NCBI GenBank assembly: GCA_000787465.1
Contig: JSYX01000224.1
Location: 1 to 50,070, forward strand
Length of the DNA: 50,070 nt
Direction: 5' to 3'
Source: Thermomucor indicae-seudaticae
Taxonomy: Eukaryota; Mucoromycota; Mucoromycetes; Mucorales; Lichtheimiaceae
Shown: positions 12,878 to 24,379 of the stretch, one piece after another
Layout of the letters: every line of letters begins with the position of its first letter
How positions within the stretch are numbered: position 1 is the first letter of the stretch
The notes under the pieces: model-generated
Database searches by the model: none
Seen by the model: the letters and a program-made list of their open reading frames with translations, nothing else
What the model was told of the DNA's origin: nothing
Program-made: the position numbers and the translations under genes

Positions 12878-13259
12878 CAAAGCTATATGGACAATCCGGA
12901 AAGGTATTTTGCAACCAAAGTCTTTCAGTCTTGAAGTCCATAGCCATGTACAGAATCCAGGTCCATTTAGTTTGTGCGTCCCCAGTCGCTGTACCTGATT
13001 TTTCAGTATCTGTGCTGAATCTGAGGCATGCACACCGTTAACGCTCCACAAATGAAATGACAAGTTCAGCAATCGTTTTGCCAAAAATGAAGAGTTGGCT
13101 TTCGTAGCTAGCTGTATAGGCAAATAATGAACTTTAGGTTTTCACATGGCCTTGCGATTAGACAAGAAAGCTGTTTAGGCGTGTCGTGACGTTTATCAGC
13201 GGTGTCCGGACGTGATATGCAAGTGGTCTGCACTTTTACTCTCTTGGCGCAATTTCGCC

Positions 13260-14035
13260 ATGGACTTTTCTCCTTACAAACCTTCACCGGATGAAGACAG
13301 ACATTCACGCTTGCAGCAAGAGAAAAAGAGACAGTCCAAGGGAAAGATACGTGGCTCCACAGCTTCAACGCACGGCAGTTCTTCCTACCAATCGGGCGGC
13401 ATGGATGTGAATCCTTCACTGTACGAAGAAGGATTGTTTAGCGCGGGTCCAAGTGCAGGCATGGCGAGAGGTGCGCCTGGTGGTATCGTTCGAGTGAACA
13501 AGTACGAGACACGGTTACCTATACGAGTCGATCTGGAAGCTGCACTTGCATACCTTTTGGGTCCTATCACAGGTAGCTCGAAAGAGCACGTTTGAGGGGG
13601 GGGAAGAATACGAACATGAACAAACAAACTTTGTATATGGTTAGGTATCTTACTACTCGTATTGGAAACAAAGAACGACTACGTCCGATTCCATGCATGG
13701 CAGGTAAAAGTCAATTCATTCATATTTCTTCTATGAGATAACTGAGTCAAATCCTACGTCTTAGTCGTCGCTTTTATTCCTTTCGTTGATGTGTGCACAT
13801 TTTGTCATCATGTTTATCTCAAGTGTGCTGTCATGGATGCTGTTTGCTGTTGACATCCTTTTAATTCTCGGTTTGGCGTAAGTCATGGGCTTTTAACTGT
13901 AGTCATTATGACAATGGCATTAATAGGTTCATGCGTTTTTGCAGGTACCGTGCCTATCTGGACGGTGCATCGTTAGAAAGGACATTATTTCCGTTTGTAG
14001 GACCTATCGCAGCCGAGTGGGTTGACACGGAATAA
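13260..14035 (+). CDS. Small multi-pass membrane protein, Tic20/DUF4870-like
   Basis: Four exons: 13260-13572, 13645-13703, 13765-13877, 13945-14035; 191 residues. The first 90 residues are polar and probably cytosolic. They are followed by a small membrane domain: LEAALAYLLGPITGILLLVLE, then NDYVRFHAWQS, then two long hydrophobic stretches (LLFLSLMCAHFVIMFISSVL and MLFAVDILLILGLA). The AL-YLLGPITG ... VRFHAWQS signature matches the DUF4870/Tic20-like (UPF0132) family found in bacteria and fungi, whose function is unknown. The chosen ATG has a good context (GCCATGG). The gene may share a divergent promoter region with the weak minus-strand frame at 12.5-12.9 kb. Confidence 0.88.
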
Positions 14036-14562
14036 TCTTTCTTATCCACCATTCTTCCTTCGTAGTGATCATATCCGTTTGCTAAACCGTATATTCCCCA
14101 CTTCCCGTTGCACATATTTACCTTTTACTCTCTACGTATCTTTACTTTTCTTTTTGCGTTTTCCTTGATTCTCCCCGTTTATAGATGCTTCTGCGCTTGT
14201 TATCCAATGGCAATGCCCTACTTGATGAGAAGCAAGTTTCCGGTGCGAAAACCGAAGCGTCGGGCGAGGGACCGGAAAACGTTATAAATATGTATATAAA
14301 TGCTACACTGGAAGGAACACGGGACACGTTACGCAAAATTCTTCTGGAGATGTAGCGATACAATGATTGTACATAATGATGAGAGACTATACTAGCATAT
14401 TGAGCGAACTTATGAACATCTGGCGTATCAAAACAATTACAGGGGAAATGCCGTCGACCAGCGACTAAAGATCGGTGTGCAGGATAGTATTAAAATATGA
14501 CAACGGGAGATTACCAAGGACCGCAGTTTGTAGGTCACGAGTGGCGTGGTCTGCGTTGTGGG

Positions 14563-16406
14563 TTACTTTTCAGACGAGGATGTGCTTGTGCTACCTTGTC
14601 TTTTGGCAAGTCTTCGGCTTTGAGCTACTGCAGAGGGAGGATTTGTCGTTAGTTGAAACGAGTATTAAGCAAACCAGTCTGCTGCTCACATTTACTAGCC
14701 GCATTTTCTCTGTCTAGGTTATGGATGACAGCTTTTAGACGCTTAATCCATTTTTCTTGATCTTCGGCATTGTCGGTAGGAAGTATATGTTGTGTAGCGG
14801 AGCCCACCACGGTTGTGTTCAATGCGTCGACGCCCTGATACGGCGAATTGATTTCGATACAATACTCCTGGCCACCGGCTTCCGATGGCGGAAGAGCGCG
14901 AACCGTGGCACGCTCCAGGGGAACCATTGTCTTGTACTGTAATAAAGTGCGTTCGCCGTCTTTCTTTGGTCGCACAATAACAAGCATATCGGAAAACAAG
15001 ATGTAAAGGCGATCTTCGGCTGCAGAGGACTTTCCGCTGCGTGAGAAAGGTGCTTGTAGGACAAGACGTCGCTGGGCTTTGACGCTGAACGGTGCCCCCA
15101 CCATGGCCTGATGGATCATGAGCACTTGATCAACATTATCGGCGTCCATGACCCTGTATACGCGAGCGAATCGGTTAACAAGGCGGAGATCTCTCGTTGT
15201 CCATGATTTGATCTTACTTTGGTCTGATCTGTTCAGCTATATTGAGAATGCGTTGTTTACATTGCGACAGGGCCGCGTAGTCTGGATGCATCGGGGATGT
15301 TGATTCGGCCAGTTTGGGTACGAGGTGAGCGTATCGATTGATGCAACCAGCAGGCATCTGTAAAAGTGATAACAATGTCGCGCCGTTCAAAGTAGGGTCC
15401 TTGTGTGCTGCCTGTACACTTTGGGTTACCGGTGATCTGCAACAAACAGGGAAAAGTTTAACCTACATCGATGAACTTCTTGAATGGCTGATATCGGGTT
15501 AGGCGTTCATACGTCGTTACCGCTACGCTATAGTTGTCGAGGTAGGCATAATAAACCGACAGCCTTGGAAACTAATGATTCGATGTCAGCTTCGTTGACC
15601 ATCTCTCTTACAAAATAACGTAAAGAAACGAACCCATGACTGGAAAACATCAGATATGATCTGAGTCGGACCCCATATACGCAATCTATTGTTAAATAAC
15701 ATCAGTATCAATGCGAACTATTTTTGGATACTGCTTCTGCCGTACCGTTGCTCTAGACTTTCGAGGATTTCTCGATGAGCTTGTAAGATATCTTCGAAGT
15801 TACCGAAAAGCCATCTTGTTTCCCTTTCTGTGCAAACCATCTTTTTCATTCCGAGGAAACTAAATGACGAGTGCTTGGCGTCGCGTCGGAGTGGTTCATA
15901 GAAGACGCGTGCAACTGTTTCAAGTGATTCAACGTAAGCTTGCTCGGACACAAGCAGCTGTTGAACAAGTGCTTCACGGTTCCTGTGACCCAGTTCATGG
16001 TCTGTAGCACACAATTCCCCCATCCTGGTTAGTGCCGCAACTTAACTTTTTTCCGTCGCGCTTTTTTTTGCCTACCGATCAGATTGTCATCCACGTCATC
16101 GTAGTCGAAGTCATCAATGAAATCCAACTGATCCTCGCTCAGATAATTCGCGGCAGTAACTGGATTGTCGGATGGAAGTGGTGGTGGCAACGGTGTGCTG
16201 GGTGGCGTTTCCAGAGAGAAATTGGTAAAGTTGGTCATATCGCTTGGATATCGAACAGAAGACGAGCTGCTACTTGTTGTCCTCTGACTGCCAGTTCGGC
16301 TGGTGCCCTGACTCGATGTGCGGCTGACGTTGCTGGATGTAGAAAAGGTGTGTTGTCTTCTGGGTGAAAAGGAGTGCCCATGGCCATTGTCGTCGACAAA
16401 GGACAT
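14563..16406 (-). CDS. RhoGEF (DH-PH protein)
   Basis: Guanine nucleotide exchange factor for a Rho-family GTPase. Seven exons: 16406-16076, 16001-15746, 15685-15634, 15571-15467, 15411-15218, 15153-14696, 14627-14563; 486 residues. Residues 1-110 are a Ser/Thr/Pro-rich low-complexity region. The DH domain follows: REALVQQLLVSEQAYVESLETV is helix 1, YYAYLDNYSVAV the middle part and LLSLLQMPAGCINRYAHLV the conserved C-terminal helix (CR3). A PH-like region has RLYILFSDMLVIVRPK and ends in the helix EDQEKWIKRLKAVIHNL. There are no DEP or CNH domains as in Rom2, so this is a compact GEF. The DH reading frame fixed several splice sites, including acceptor 16002. Confidence 0.9.
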
Positions 16407-18160
16407 GGTGACGGAAGTGGGACAAGTGAGCAGGCAGAGAAGGGAAGGTGAGAAAAAAAAAAGAGGATTAGAAACGGAGGATACACAAATGGGCGGGAAT
16501 CGGGTTTACACGGTCAGTCGTCACGAAACGCTTCAGTCACAGATTCTTAGGTCAGTATACTTTCTACATTCAGTTTCTTTCTGCCATGTGATGAACAAAA
16601 GGATACTCTTCGTTATAATCTCGCAATTGATCTCTCGTTTATAGGCGCACTTTCATATGTAGCTTCAATGATCATAGAGAACAATATCCGTACGGTTACT
16701 CTATAGTGGCTCACTTTAAGTTACTATCCGTCCGTATCGAGGTTTTCGTCATTCGTCTCACGGCTTATGAAGACGAGTCTAAATTGGGTTCGCTTCGTGT
16801 GATGAATTGCTTGCTTCCATTGGCTTATCATTTAGGTTGTGACAGCTTATTCATGTTTCAGAAAAAGGAAGACCCTTGGGGAACCCCTGAGCGATTAGCA
16901 AAAGTACTCAGTTTCATTGCTATTCGATGTGTTCTGTGGAAGTTGCATAAAATCGAAATTCTCAGAGCAAGAACGTAAGCACAGCATGATATGGCATACA
17001 CACAAATCCTCTGGATATATCCGCAATCAAGCGAAAAGCATCGCGCAAATATTTTACCGGAACGATCAAGCCGATTGCCATTTTTATTGCTCTTGTGCTC
17101 ATTTCGTTCACCTTCAGCCTCAACAGGTTGATTGAATTTAGCTAAATGCTTGAATTGGATTAGTCCTCTGTCTATTGCGATATTGTGGAAACCTAAAGGT
17201 GGATGGGTTCGTGCACGGCCTGCTCATACTTGCTGATGTGGAATGTCGTCATTTCTGGTTGTAGCAGTATAGAATCGAGTATAAAATACCAAAGTTGGTC
17301 TTGTCATAAGAACAAAAAATCGTAAGAATAACAAAGCTTTTGCATGAATACATGAATTAGTCAGACACTCATGCCCGTGTCCACTGCGGTGGTGCGGGAA
17401 TATTTTTCTGCATTAACAAGAGCTGTTAACTTTCAACAAGCGAAGCACCCTAGTAGCACAGAATAAAGCAATATTTCTTACGATTTCATGGCTGTTCTTC
17501 TAGAGATTCCAATTGGAATGATTCAATGGAGAGTCTTTCTCGTAAGCCTTGCATATGTTGCCAAGAAAACCGCTAGCTTCATCTCGACCCGCAGTAAAAG
17601 TCTCCACGGAGACCTCCACTTTTTTAGAAATTAAGAGGACATCATGCAACGTATTGTGTACCTTACATACACTTACTGGTTTTACAACGCATACTCCGCA
17701 TCATGCGGCGTATCGCTTATGAAGTAACCCAGAGTCTCCATCGAACACCTGAGCCTTTGACTTTCGATGGTCTCGCTTCTGTTGATATCGCAGAAGATCT
17801 TCCTTGCATCGCTTGCCATTGATCGTCCGTTTTGTTTCCCAGCTGACATTAGTGCACACTTGGCCAGACTTATGGATGGTCTTAGGTATTCTACATTTGA
17901 TTACCTGAACTTGTTATTGAAATAGCTTTTCGATGCGCCTTTGTGATTCGGCGTTATACGTAGTTACAAGCCTTTCTGCGGATAGAGTCAGCGCAAATCG
18001 TTGATATCATACCACGTGTAGCTGTGCTACGGAAACATTTTTGCCGGCGCTAAAGCTTTCGGTTCCTGTACCAAATTAAGTTAGTCTTTTAAATAAATCG
18101 ATAGCCGTTCGTGTATCACAAAGTTTGCAATGCTTATTGTCTTTTCGCAAATACTGTTTG
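16407..18160. other. Gene-poor stretch
   Basis: The left end is the RhoGEF promoter. The rest has only short open frames. The plus frame at 16706-16978 (about 90 codons, no early ATG) has no recognisable domain or clear splice partners. I see no repeat or RNA gene. Confidence 0.45.
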
Positions 18161-18168
18161 TATAAAAG
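18161..18168 (+). promoter_or_regulatory. Possible TATA box of the candidate secreted protein
   Basis: TATAAAAG lies 111 bp upstream of the ATG at 18272. Match to the TATA consensus only; the downstream gene is itself uncertain. Confidence 0.35.
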
Positions 18169-18271
18169 AATAATGTCCGCTGAAGGTAAATCGTTACAGC
18201 TCATTCAGTCGGTATCACAGCTCACACTTATCGCTCCAACGAAAAGAATGTATGCTTGAAGATAAGTTATA

Positions 18272-18643
18272 ATGCCTTCCAGACTCAACGCAATATTAGC
18301 AGCATGCATTCATCTTCTGTTGATCTCCTATTTAGCCGGAGATCTGCTTCTAAGGGTCCGACAGAGTATAGATCCCGAGCATCGCTGTATTCTGACCTGT
18401 TCTTCTACCTGGGTTCTATCTTCAGTGTCTCATCCTTTGACCCACCTGGGGTTCTGTCGTGATTGGTACTCTGGCAACGGAAACCAGGGGAAAAACCACG
18501 AAGAACATGATCCCCTGTTTTCTTGCAGATTTACGCATCGAAACACTTGTTTCAGGGCACAGAGCTTATTGTTCTCAGACACGTCTTCCAAACACAAGTG
18601 TCAACAATTGGGCAATTTTGGACGTCGCATAAGTACACGCTAG
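18272..18643 (+). CDS. Possible small secreted cysteine-rich protein
   Basis: Open frame of 123 residues. It starts with a signal-peptide-like segment (basic MPSR, then hydrophobic LNAILAACIHLLLISYLAG), followed by a polar Cys-containing body (CILTCSS, FCRDW, FSCRF, NTCFR, KCQQL). No homology is recognised. A TATA-like box lies 111 bp upstream. Against it, the segment sits in an otherwise decayed-looking region and has no intron, unlike its neighbours. It could be a chance frame. Confidence 0.33.
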   Translation: MPSRLNAILAACIHLLLISYLAGDLLLRVRQSIDPEHRCILTCSSTWVLSSVSHPLTHLGFCRDWYSGNGNQGKNHEEHDPLFSCRFTHRNTCFRAQSLLFSDTSSKHKCQQLGNFGRRISTR

Positions 18644-19956
18644 TGCCATGATTTGCTGTACGGTACTGGAAGAGTTCACTGAGTCACTTCCACTTACAGA
18701 GCCTACGTGCCTTCATATTGATACCATGTTCAATATATTTGCATCGGGATACAACGGGAGAAATGAATCCGGACCCACATAATGAGCGTGCCACGCGATG
18801 CAGTGCGACGTTACAACAAGTGCTAGCCAGTTAAATCACGGGACACCTGAACAATGCTCTGCATCTCAGGTTGTTTGTACCCAGTGCACTGCCCCGAATC
18901 CGACGACCCTGAATGTGCGTCCGGTCCCTGTCATGATAAGAATCCCGTCCCTTACAATATTACACGTTTTGCTGCGGCGGATAAACGGTTTGAACCAAAG
19001 TCGTCTTTTCCTGGCGCATCACGAGAACCTCAGCTAATAGAACTTACCTAGGACACGTTGGCAACAGAAACGGCGAATTGCTCTCTTTATAGCAAAGTTA
19101 GCAACATGATGCCGAGCTGTTGAATAGGCACTAAGCTCACCTATTCTGAAGGACGCGTCTGCCGGGAAACGAAAGACGGTTCAGACTTATTTCATAGAGA
19201 GCATCGTTATCCATCGTTACGAGTGGATCATGGCATGCTTAGCTGCATGAATTCTTGTTACCTTCTGGAGGATCGAAGTGGTAACCATCAACTTTTGGTC
19301 CAGTTAACTCAGACTCACTTGCAGACGGTGTGGCCACTTAGCGTGAAATTACAGAAACTGTCAATCAGAAGGCAGAATGAGAGCCAACATGTAAAGGTCT
19401 TTTATTTGGGCGTAAGCCTGCGATCAAAGTTGCGCGGACCTTGCAAGACGCCGGACTGTGTTTTAAGGTTTGTTTCTACTTGGTTGCCCTGCATAGCAGA
19501 AAAGTTTACCTAAGCAACCGTGATTCCCAGATCAATGAGCAATATTGTTATTTAAGACTGTTTAAACTTTTCCATAATATGATTTGCTCAATGTTGGCCG
19601 CCACTAATTGTACGTCCAATGTAAAGCAGCATGTGCATGCGGCTGTTTCCCCCGGTTAATTAAAGTCCACTTAATGCGCATAACGACCCAATTACCTCGC
19701 AAGTTATCGATATGCTCAGGGACTATGGAAAAAAAGCAAAAAGTTCCAATGATTAACTTTCAGTATATCAATAAAACCAATATTTGAAGCCGCTGGAGGC
19801 TGAAAAGGAGGAGAGGTAGCTGCTCCTTACATTGAGATCAATGAAAATGGACAAAACCCTGAATGTCTTTGCCCAATCAAATTTACGTGACCGCAATTTT
19901 TTGGGGGGCACTGAAGGCTCAACGAAGGTCTTCTTCCAACAACATACTGATGAACA
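18644..19956. other. Gene-poor stretch before DOA10
   Basis: Contains only short frames. One at 18854-19051 has several Cys residues (CLYPVHCPESDDPEC) and could be an exon of something, but no start or partner exon is evident. The right end holds the DOA10 promoter. Confidence 0.4.
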
Positions 19957-22900
19957 ATGGAAGACGACCAAGGTAAGGAAGAGGTTGAAATTAGCTGCTG
20001 TCAGAGCCTCATTACGGTTTTTAACGGCTTTCTTTTTTTGCGAATATTAGAAATCTGCAGAGTCTGCAGATGTGAATCTACGCCTGATCACCCTCTGTTT
20101 CATCCTTGCAAGTGCTCTGGTAGCATTCGCTTCGTCCATCAAGACTGGTATGTGTCTTTTGAAGCTAATCAAAGCCGTTACAGCTGAATGACTAACTGGA
20201 TAACGATAGTCTTCTTGAATGGTTATCGCACAGTAAAAAAAAGTAACAGAGCTTGATCATCGTTGGCTTGACGAGCTATTGACGATTTATTGTTGATCAA
20301 ATAGGTACTGCGAGTTATGCGAATATCCGTTCGTTTTTACCCCGATTTACCGAGATGACATGCCAGATCGGATACCGTTTACTGTCCTTTTTCGGCAATG
20401 CGCTCGACGATGTAGCTACTTTTTGCGAACAGGTCTTCGCGCTTCTATTGTGGTTATTGTATGGCTCGTATTGCTACCGTACTTGACTCTGGTGGTCTGG
20501 CGGTTATATTTCTGGGCAGGAGAAAGCATCATATCTGCAAAGCAACTGATCAACAGGAACACTCTTATCTCTAAAGGGGCGTTATCGAACGAGACAGACG
20601 TACTGATGGAAGAAGAGCCACTCAATAATGCGACTTCGCCTTTGGATGGATCGTTCAATGATGGTTTGAGGTAACTAATGACAGACTGTCCCAAAGAGTA
20701 GACTGCTGAATTTTTGTTTCCGTAGGGTATTTTTAGCAGAATGCTTTGAGGGGCAAATCATTACGGCAGTCGTCATTATTGTCTTTGTAGCAGCATATCT
20801 ATTCAGAGAGTGGGTTATACAAAACACGCCTGCTGATACAGGATTGGACATGTTGGATGATAATGAGGAAATCGCGGAGGAGGCTCGAGATCGCGAAGCT
20901 ATTCAACGTGAACTTGTCCAGCAACAAATAGCTGCCCACTTGGAGGAATTTGAGCGTGAACTTCAGTTAAGACGGCAGCGTGCGTTACGTAATCTGCGAC
21001 GTGATGGTCCGCACGATGATCGTCGTACCGGCGAATCGATCGGTTCAGAAAGTGGCTCACCTCTTCTTGCGCAGGAAAGAAATGAGCAGACGAGTCAGCA
21101 AGAAATGTCGTCAGCAGCAGGAGATGCGGATAACGGACTTTCTTCCACCGATACATTAAGATCATCTGATGAAGGCAATCGTATATTCAGCAATGATCGC
21201 GCGAGAGAAACATCAGATGACACCGTTTACGGCAGCGATATCGAACATGATGAAGGGGGCAATGCGCTGACTGGCAGCAACAGGCAGTCTCTACTCGCAA
21301 ACTGGGTTGAAGAGCATGATAGACATGATGCGAGCGATGAAGCTTCTGCAAATTTGCGTTGGAGAGCACCTGAATTCACGAATTTGCCCGATAGGCATGA
21401 TCAGGAAACCGGATTATACCATCGCTTACAGGAACAAATTGACACTGGGGCAGTCAACGGAACGGAATCGGACAGCGGCCATGACGAGCAAGAGCCCCGC
21501 GAAGAGCGTCCGCTGTGGGCAGCAGCACGGCCGCCGCCGCAACGACAACCAGAGCCAGCACGGAATCAGTGGGCGAATCGTAACGATAACCGTGAACCTA
21601 TCGCTGAAGACGATGAACCGTTTGATCTCGGAGAAGACATCGATGGCGTTTTGGAGGCGATCGGAATGAGAGGCAATCCTTGGATGCTCGTTCAGAATTC
21701 GATGTTGATGTTCTTAATGATAAGTCTCTGTTTGGCCGTGGCTGTGTTGATCCCGTATGTCCTCGGACGACTCGTGATCTTGGTAAGTCTGGAAAGAATG
21801 TTACCCATGCTATGCAGTTAACTAAATGTCGTGTACTAGATACGCCCTGTGAGTTTCGTGAAAACGCCAATATACCTGTTGCAACTGTTTATAGACCCTC
21901 TTCTTGATTTTGCATTGGATTACGGCATCCCTTATTTACGATCTAAAATCGCACCAGTGACTTCAGTGCTCCCCGAGAATATACAGGTAGCGCTGAAGAC
22001 GATTACGATGTCTATCGATGGTGCTTTCGGGCCTTTATTGCATTCACGAGCGAAATCGACTGCTGGACAGGTTGAGTCTACCACATCAGGACTCTTTGAG
22101 GTCGCTCCAGGCAACGATACCTTCGCATGGGGTCGTCATATTGCTGCATTACAGAGCAGCATTGAAGCTGCTGGAAATGCTGCTTTGGATCGCTGGTACA
22201 GATTTGCCGTCGGTCGATCTAGTTTGGATCGCAGTGTCTGCATATTTGTCGGCTACGTTGTGCTTATCGTTGCAGGTTCATTCTATCTTGGGCGCAGCCG
22301 TGGGATCCCTCGCAGTAGGAATGGCAGTGGACTTAACGACATTATTCGCCAGCAAGGAGTGTTCCTGAAAGTCTTCATGTTTATCGTACTTGAATTGGTT
22401 ATCTTCCCTGCCATTTGCGGCATATTGATCGACCTATCAACACTACCCTTATTTGCTGATGCAACCGTTGCGTCCCGTTGGGCCTTTTTCACGGAGAGTC
22501 CATATACGAGCATATTTCTTCATTGGTTCATTGGCACTGGATTCATGTTCCATTTCGCAGTATTTGTTACGCTATGTCGAGAGATCGTTAGACCTGGAGT
22601 AATGTGGTTTATTCGAGACCCTAACGATCCGCAGTTCCATCCAGTACAAGAAATGATCGAGCGGCCTGTCTTGTCTTTGATGCGTAAAATCGGTTCAAGC
22701 GCGCTAATGTACTTTATTCTCATCGTTGCTGGCATTGGTACGGTCGCCGTTGCTGTCAGTCAGTTCACAAGTGTATATCCTCTTCGATGGCCCTTTGAGT
22801 AAGTGATGATATAGTTCGTTATATTCAGATTGGAAGCTTACTGTTAGTTATTAGGTCACCCTTGTCTACATTGGCAATTGATCTATTAGCCGTACAATTC

Positions 22901-24379
22901 TTGGTGCCGCCGCTGGTTTCGCACATCAAGCCGAGAGAATTTTCGAAGAGAATTTTGAAGGAATGGTGGCGCGCTGCTTCCCGCCAGCTTCGTCTTACGT
23001 CTTTTATGTTCAATGAACGTCGACCAGACGAAGAAGGTACATTTATTCGGCGCACGTTTAAAGCATGGATACTGCGTGAGACGGTGCCTTTGGATGGAGA
23101 AGTCTATGACGATGTGGCGATCGATGATCGTTCTGTTGATGCTCCTGTTATATTTAAGCGGGATGGCACACTTGCTCGCGTTCCAAAGCACGACAGCGTT
23201 CCGGTGGTTGACAACAGGCGAATGGTCGTTCCTGTGGATCCTGTAACTCTACAGCCCATTGATGAAGAAGAGCGTCGACTTGGACATCCTGCAGCGTCAG
23301 ATTCCGGAGACGAGGAGAATAATACGATGATCGTCTATATACCACCCCGATTCCGACTAAGGATCATTGCCTTCTTACTGCTTATGTGGCTTTCTGGGTC
23401 TGCTCTGACATGCTCCCTTACCGTCGTGCCTCTTCTACTCGGACGTCATATTTTCGACATGTATCTGGCGCCAGGTACAAAAGTTCACGATCTATATGCA
23501 TTTATTGCTGGTGCGTACTTTATGGTCTTCCTAAGTATCATCATCAACTGGATTGGGCACAAGTATGAAACTGTAGTACGAAGTGGTGGTCGTGTCAGTT
23601 GGCCCGGCGTGTTGGTCCAGGCAAAAGAAAAAATGAAACTGGTAAGTATATCAAATGTATTTCGTACAATATCATGTCATTTTCAACTTTATTCCTGAGC
23701 AGGGTCTAAAAGCCTTGTATGTGAGCTTGGCTTTTGGATTGATAATTCCATTGCTGCTGGGTATTGCTGTTGATTTGTATATATTCATGCCGCTCCGATA
23801 TTCCAAGACCACTGCTCTCGTTGTACACATATCAGAGGTATAAATAACAAGGTGGAAAGCATACACTCTTTACTTATCGGGTATTTATTGCGCATTTAGG
23901 ATTGGTCTTTCGGCATCGTTTACCTTGGTATCTTCTATGGTGTCGTGAACCAATTACCGAATAACCGTGTTCAGCGATGGTTGAACAACGTGCTTGAGGG
24001 CGGTGTCCTGCGAGCAGACGGTTGGGCAATGACACGATCTACAATAGCGCCGGTGGTGGCTGGTACAGCCTGCGCCATTTCTACGCCTGGTCTGTTATCG
24101 CTTGCTTTATCGAGACTCTTGGGTATGTACAAGTCAAGATTTTCGCAACTGGCCTTGCTTGCTAACAGATTTAATTTAACAGGTGTTTCAGATCCGCGTG
24201 TGCAGCTGGCGATGTTTCGCTGCGCTTATCCTCTCGCGTTTTGTCTGTTGATATTTTCCGGTTTCCTTTGGCTAAGCACTAAGCTGATTCGAGCATGGCT
24301 TCGGACGATTCGAGACGATACATATCTTGTAGGCAAACGGTTGCATAACTTAGACGAGACAGAAACTCCTTCAGCATGA
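19957..24379 (+). CDS. DOA10: DOA10/MARCH6-type ER RING-CH ubiquitin ligase
   Basis: Membrane E3 ligase of ER and inner-nuclear-membrane protein quality control (ERAD-C; yeast Ssm4). Ten exons: 19957-19972, 20051-20147, 20210-20242, 20305-20670, 20726-21782, 21840-22798, 22855-23641, 23703-23837, 23900-24122, 24183-24379; 1,289 residues against 1,319 in yeast. The N-terminus is a RING-CH finger: [43 protein letters not shown]. Then comes a membrane pair ([20 protein letters not shown]), a long acidic cytosolic loop (about 205-470) and many further membrane segments. Exon 1 codes only five residues plus one base. RING-CH Cys/His ligands are all present, so the enzyme looks intact. Confidence 0.95.

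Noticed and set aside
15218..15633. Apparent loss of the DH-domain frame in the RhoGEF
   Set aside because: Using the donor at 15466 and the acceptor at 15412 (GTACAG), rather than the nearer TTGCAG, restores the conserved LLSLLQMPAGC frame.
16706..16978. Plus-strand frame of about 90 codons downstream of the RhoGEF promoter
   Set aside because: No ATG at its start, no domain, no neighbouring exon in a compatible phase; kept only as part of a gene-poor stretch.
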